Assembly: GCF_040581485.1 (NCBI RefSeq)
Contig: NC_090128.1
Location: 35,370,931 to 35,434,930, forward strand
Reading direction: 5' to 3'
From: Linepithema humile
Lineage: Eukaryota > Arthropoda > Insecta > Hymenoptera > Formicidae
Length of the DNA: 64,000 bases
Part shown: positions 61,101 to 64,000 of the stretch, piece by piece
Numbering within the stretch: the first letter of the stretch is position 1
Layout: each line of letters begins with the position of its first letter
Notes under the pieces: generated by a model
What the model was told of the DNA's origin: nothing
Databases searched by the model: none
Seen by the model: the letters and a program-made list of their open reading frames with translations, nothing else
Program-made: the position numbers and the translations under genes

Positions 61101-64000
61101 ATTGTTATCCATCTATATTCAGAAAGGAAAACGGCTGTAAAATGGCTGTCTAAAGCAGACTGGCTATCTCCCTTAATTAACGATGCAGATATACGAATAA
61201 TTGTTCTACCAGCAGAACGGCCCGTCTCGCACCACGGTTCACGCAGGAGTTTCACTCTCAACGAGAAAGTATTCTCCTTTATTACCGAAGACTTTTCATG
61301 CTCTCGCTCTATTTTATTTGGAATATTTTACAAGTTATTTGCACAAAATAAATTTTTCACAGATTGTGCAGTCGGACAATTTGAATTTAAAAGAGAATTT
61401 AAAAAAGATGACGTATCAGTGTTATAAAATTTTTTTTTTTTTAAATTAATTTTATTAAACTGTGGAATTTTTTTCTACAAGTACCTTCAATTCCACCAGC
61501 CATTCCATAGCTGCCAAACTGTGGCTGGATACTCGAGATAATCGATTGTAGCTGAGGTCAAGAACCTCTAACGAGCGAAGACTCTCTAGACCAACGTACT
61601 CCAGTGCCGGCAGATGATTGTGACTTAGATTAAGAAAGAGTAAGTGTGGCACGTTAATGAAAGCATTATTAGCGATTTCCTGGATTAGATTTTCCTGAAG
61701 TTCCGCACTTTGCAGCAATGGCAGTTCGGTGAAAGCTCCAGTGGGGATGGACTATAAAATTACGTAAAATAAACTTCCTTTTATTTAGTTCGACATTTAT
61801 AATGCGTATTAAAATTTAGAAACTGCACAACGATATAATATTTTTACATTGTGCGTTGTATATGTATAGTAAAATCGTTTTTTATAGAAATTTTTATATT
61901 AACAGTTTTAAAAAATTTTAAATTAAATGTGTCAAAAGAAATTGCGTATAACAAAAATATTTTAATCGAGCATTTGGCGGTTATTGAATAATAGAAGTCG
62001 TACGATTCGTTACCTGTAATCGATTCTTGCCAAGTCTGATGGCCTGTAATTCCGGTAATGCCTTGATAGCGTTTCTCTCGATCACTCTGAGATCATTGTT
62101 CTCGAGATCGATCAGGGACAGCCGTGGCAGTCCGTCAAACGCGCCTTCCCGCAACTCTCGTATGCGGTTTCTAACCAGTTTCAACTCCAGCAAGGACGAC
62201 AGACTGCTTAGCGTTTCCGGCGAGAGGATGTTCAGCTTGTTGAAGCTCAAATCGAGGACCCGAAGAGCGGTTAAGCCGTGCAGCGATCCGGGTAACTCGG
62301 TCAAAGTGTTGTGCGACGCATATAGTTCACGAAGGTCTCTATAATTGACATTGTCGTTTTCGAGACGGAGCAATTAAACAATCTATTCTTTTCCAGAACC
62401 AGAAATATGAAAGATATTTAAAAATTAGAAAATATTTTGAATCTTGTTTATTATGTCATTTTTAACATTTCTATTAAAAGTGGTTTATTACGAATTTATA
62501 TATAAATTTATACTTGATAGAAAATATACTTGTAAATGTAAGAGAAAACATGTTATTAATCGCATTAAAAAACACTATCTCAATTTGAATTAAATTAGAT
62601 TACATTAGATTACATTAGTCGATGCAGTAAAGTTAACTTTTACAGACGAGTTTAAATAAAAACGCGTGTAAAAGCGAGTCCAGTTACTGTCAAATTAGCC
62701 GACACGCCAGACCGATACTACACAACGACGAGAAAGGGATATTAGCGTGTGCACGGAGAACTTTCTAGGTACCAATTTAAAAGTGATGCAATCAAGTAAC
62801 CACGAGTGAAACTGCTTTTCCACTAGAATACGAGACCGCGAGAGATAACAGCAGGGGAAAATACACTTCTATTGTTATAAAAATAATATATTAAATTTTT
62901 TAAATTACGATAAGAATACCGAGACAACTGATACTTTTTACAGGATAATACGCGGAAAATAAAAATAAAATAAAATAAAACAAAAATAAAATACTACCTA
63001 ATATAGATTCGACATGAGAATCCAAAATATATTTTACCATAAAGATCGCACTATAATAATTATCGAGTTTTTTACCTTGTATTGGCAAAGGCGGCGTGAG
63101 GAATCTGTGCGAGGTTATTTCTGCTCAAATCGACTCTCTGCAACCGTATATTCTCCTGAAAGATATCCGGCCGCAGGACCTCCACTCGATTACCTCGGAG
63201 ATTTACGTCCATCAACGATTTTAGCGAACGGAAGCTTCGCCCATGCAACGTAACCAATCGATTGTATTTCAGGTCCAGCTGTTCCAATCTTGAGAGCCCA
63301 TCGAAAACACCGTCATCTAGAATTCTCATGGCGTTGTAGCCTAGATTCAATTTTCTCAAGTTCGACAAGTCGGTCAAAGAACCAGGCAGAATTCGCTCGA
63401 TCCCATTTGCACTCAGATCCAACGATCGTAGAGCGGGCAAGGCTAGATCTTGAGAAGATATGACTGGCAAGGCGACGATGCGGTTCATGGGCATGTGAAG
63501 ATGCTCGATGTCCTTCGGTAAACCAGGGATTATTTCTAGCATGCGATTCCAACCGACGTCCAGCTCGTACAGATTCGTCAAGTGTCGGAAGGTCAATGGA
63601 TGGAGAACGGATAGAGCGTTGCCGGAAATGTTGATGTGCTCCAGCGCCGGTGTGTTTAAGAAGGATTCCGGTTCGATGAGACCGATGGCGTTCCCGCTAA
63701 GATCCAGCCGTCTGAGATTCGGCAGATTGGAGAACAAACGCGGCTCTACGTGACGGAAGTAATTCTCCGAAAGATCTAGACCCTAAAATCATCGTATTAG
63801 TACAACTGGCTTTGAAAAAAATCAATGATATTTATTTTCGACGAAAAATTGATTTCGAACAATTAAAGTTAATTTCGAAAACGATTAAGTTAATTGTAGA
63901 GTGTGTAAAAAAAAACTTATAATTCTGATATACAAAAAATTGAACAAAATCTTTACTTTTAACGCTGGCAGATTCCAGAATGGAGCTTCCAGCAGATTTG
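58190..64000 (-). CDS. large extracellular LRR protein, probable GPI anchor (5' part outside window)
   Basis: Nine exons are inferred on the minus strand: 64000-63957 (partial), 63782-63076, 62338-62014, 61751-61485, 61112-60959, 60801-60589, 60346-59608, 59361-58994 and 58701-58190, covering about 1109 residues. Roughly the first 480 are typical 24-residue extracellular LRRs (LxxLDLSxNxI, with FxxLxxL between). An LRRCT cap follows (NPLSCSCGMIWLRGWL ... CADGS ... REDC). Then comes a long low-complexity Ser/Thr/Pro-rich stalk and, near the end, NPFNWYFQHYNDTNLEPYVG. The last 20 residues are hydrophobic (NVYQWLFLVVFSILLYA) with no cytoplasmic tail, which fits a GPI-anchor signal. It belongs among the insect chaoptin/artichoke-type cell-surface LRR proteins; I cannot name the orthologue. 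The signal peptide must lie beyond the window. Confidence 0.85.

Overview
The window is nuclear DNA from an insect, most likely a hymenopteran and probably an ant. Genes have small introns with GT/AG sites, intergenic DNA is AT-rich with CpG-rich patches, and a vitellogenin-family gene sits beside a recently expanded gene array. The species cannot be named from the sequence alone.

Layout. 1-13.3 kb holds no gene I can support: GC-rich patches, microsatellites, a palindromic repeat at 7.1-7.8 kb and an exon-like block at 12.5-12.9 kb. 13.37-15.25 kb is a nested fold-back DNA transposon carrying a Tc1-type transposase fragment. A second, inverted copy of the exon-like block lies at 15.9-16.2 kb. 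17.1-18.1 kb is prohibitin 1 on the minus strand, followed by a tRNA-Asn at 19.0 kb.

19.8-44.2 kb is a plus-strand tandem array of leucine-rich-repeat (LRR) genes: five gene models (named A, B, C, E, G here) and three remnants (D, F, H). They are built from in-frame LRR exons of 75-76 codons and end in a short Cys-rich exon that looks like the C-terminus of LRRC58-type proteins. 44.7-52.3 kb is a 16-exon vitellogenin-family gene on the minus strand. Pieces of vitellogenin exons and introns also lie inside the LRR array, always between an A-type LRR copy and a B-type LRR copy. I read this as an ancestral unit [A-type LRR > | < vitellogenin | B-type LRR >] that was tandemly duplicated and then lost most of its vitellogenin copies.

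54.4-57.2 kb holds two housekeeping genes in divergent orientation: inosine triphosphatase (minus) and proteasome lid subunit Rpn8 (plus). 58.2 kb to the end is the 3' part of a large minus-strand extracellular LRR protein with an LRRCT cap, a Ser/Thr-rich stalk and a C-terminal tail that looks like a GPI-anchor signal.

Prohibitin, ITPase and Rpn8 are ordinary conserved genes. The region of interest is the LRR/vitellogenin array, which records exon duplication, exon loss, probable gene conversion, transposon insertion and a stop codon lying inside a candidate splice donor. All exon boundaries were deduced by eye from splice sites and reading frame; none is supported by transcript data.
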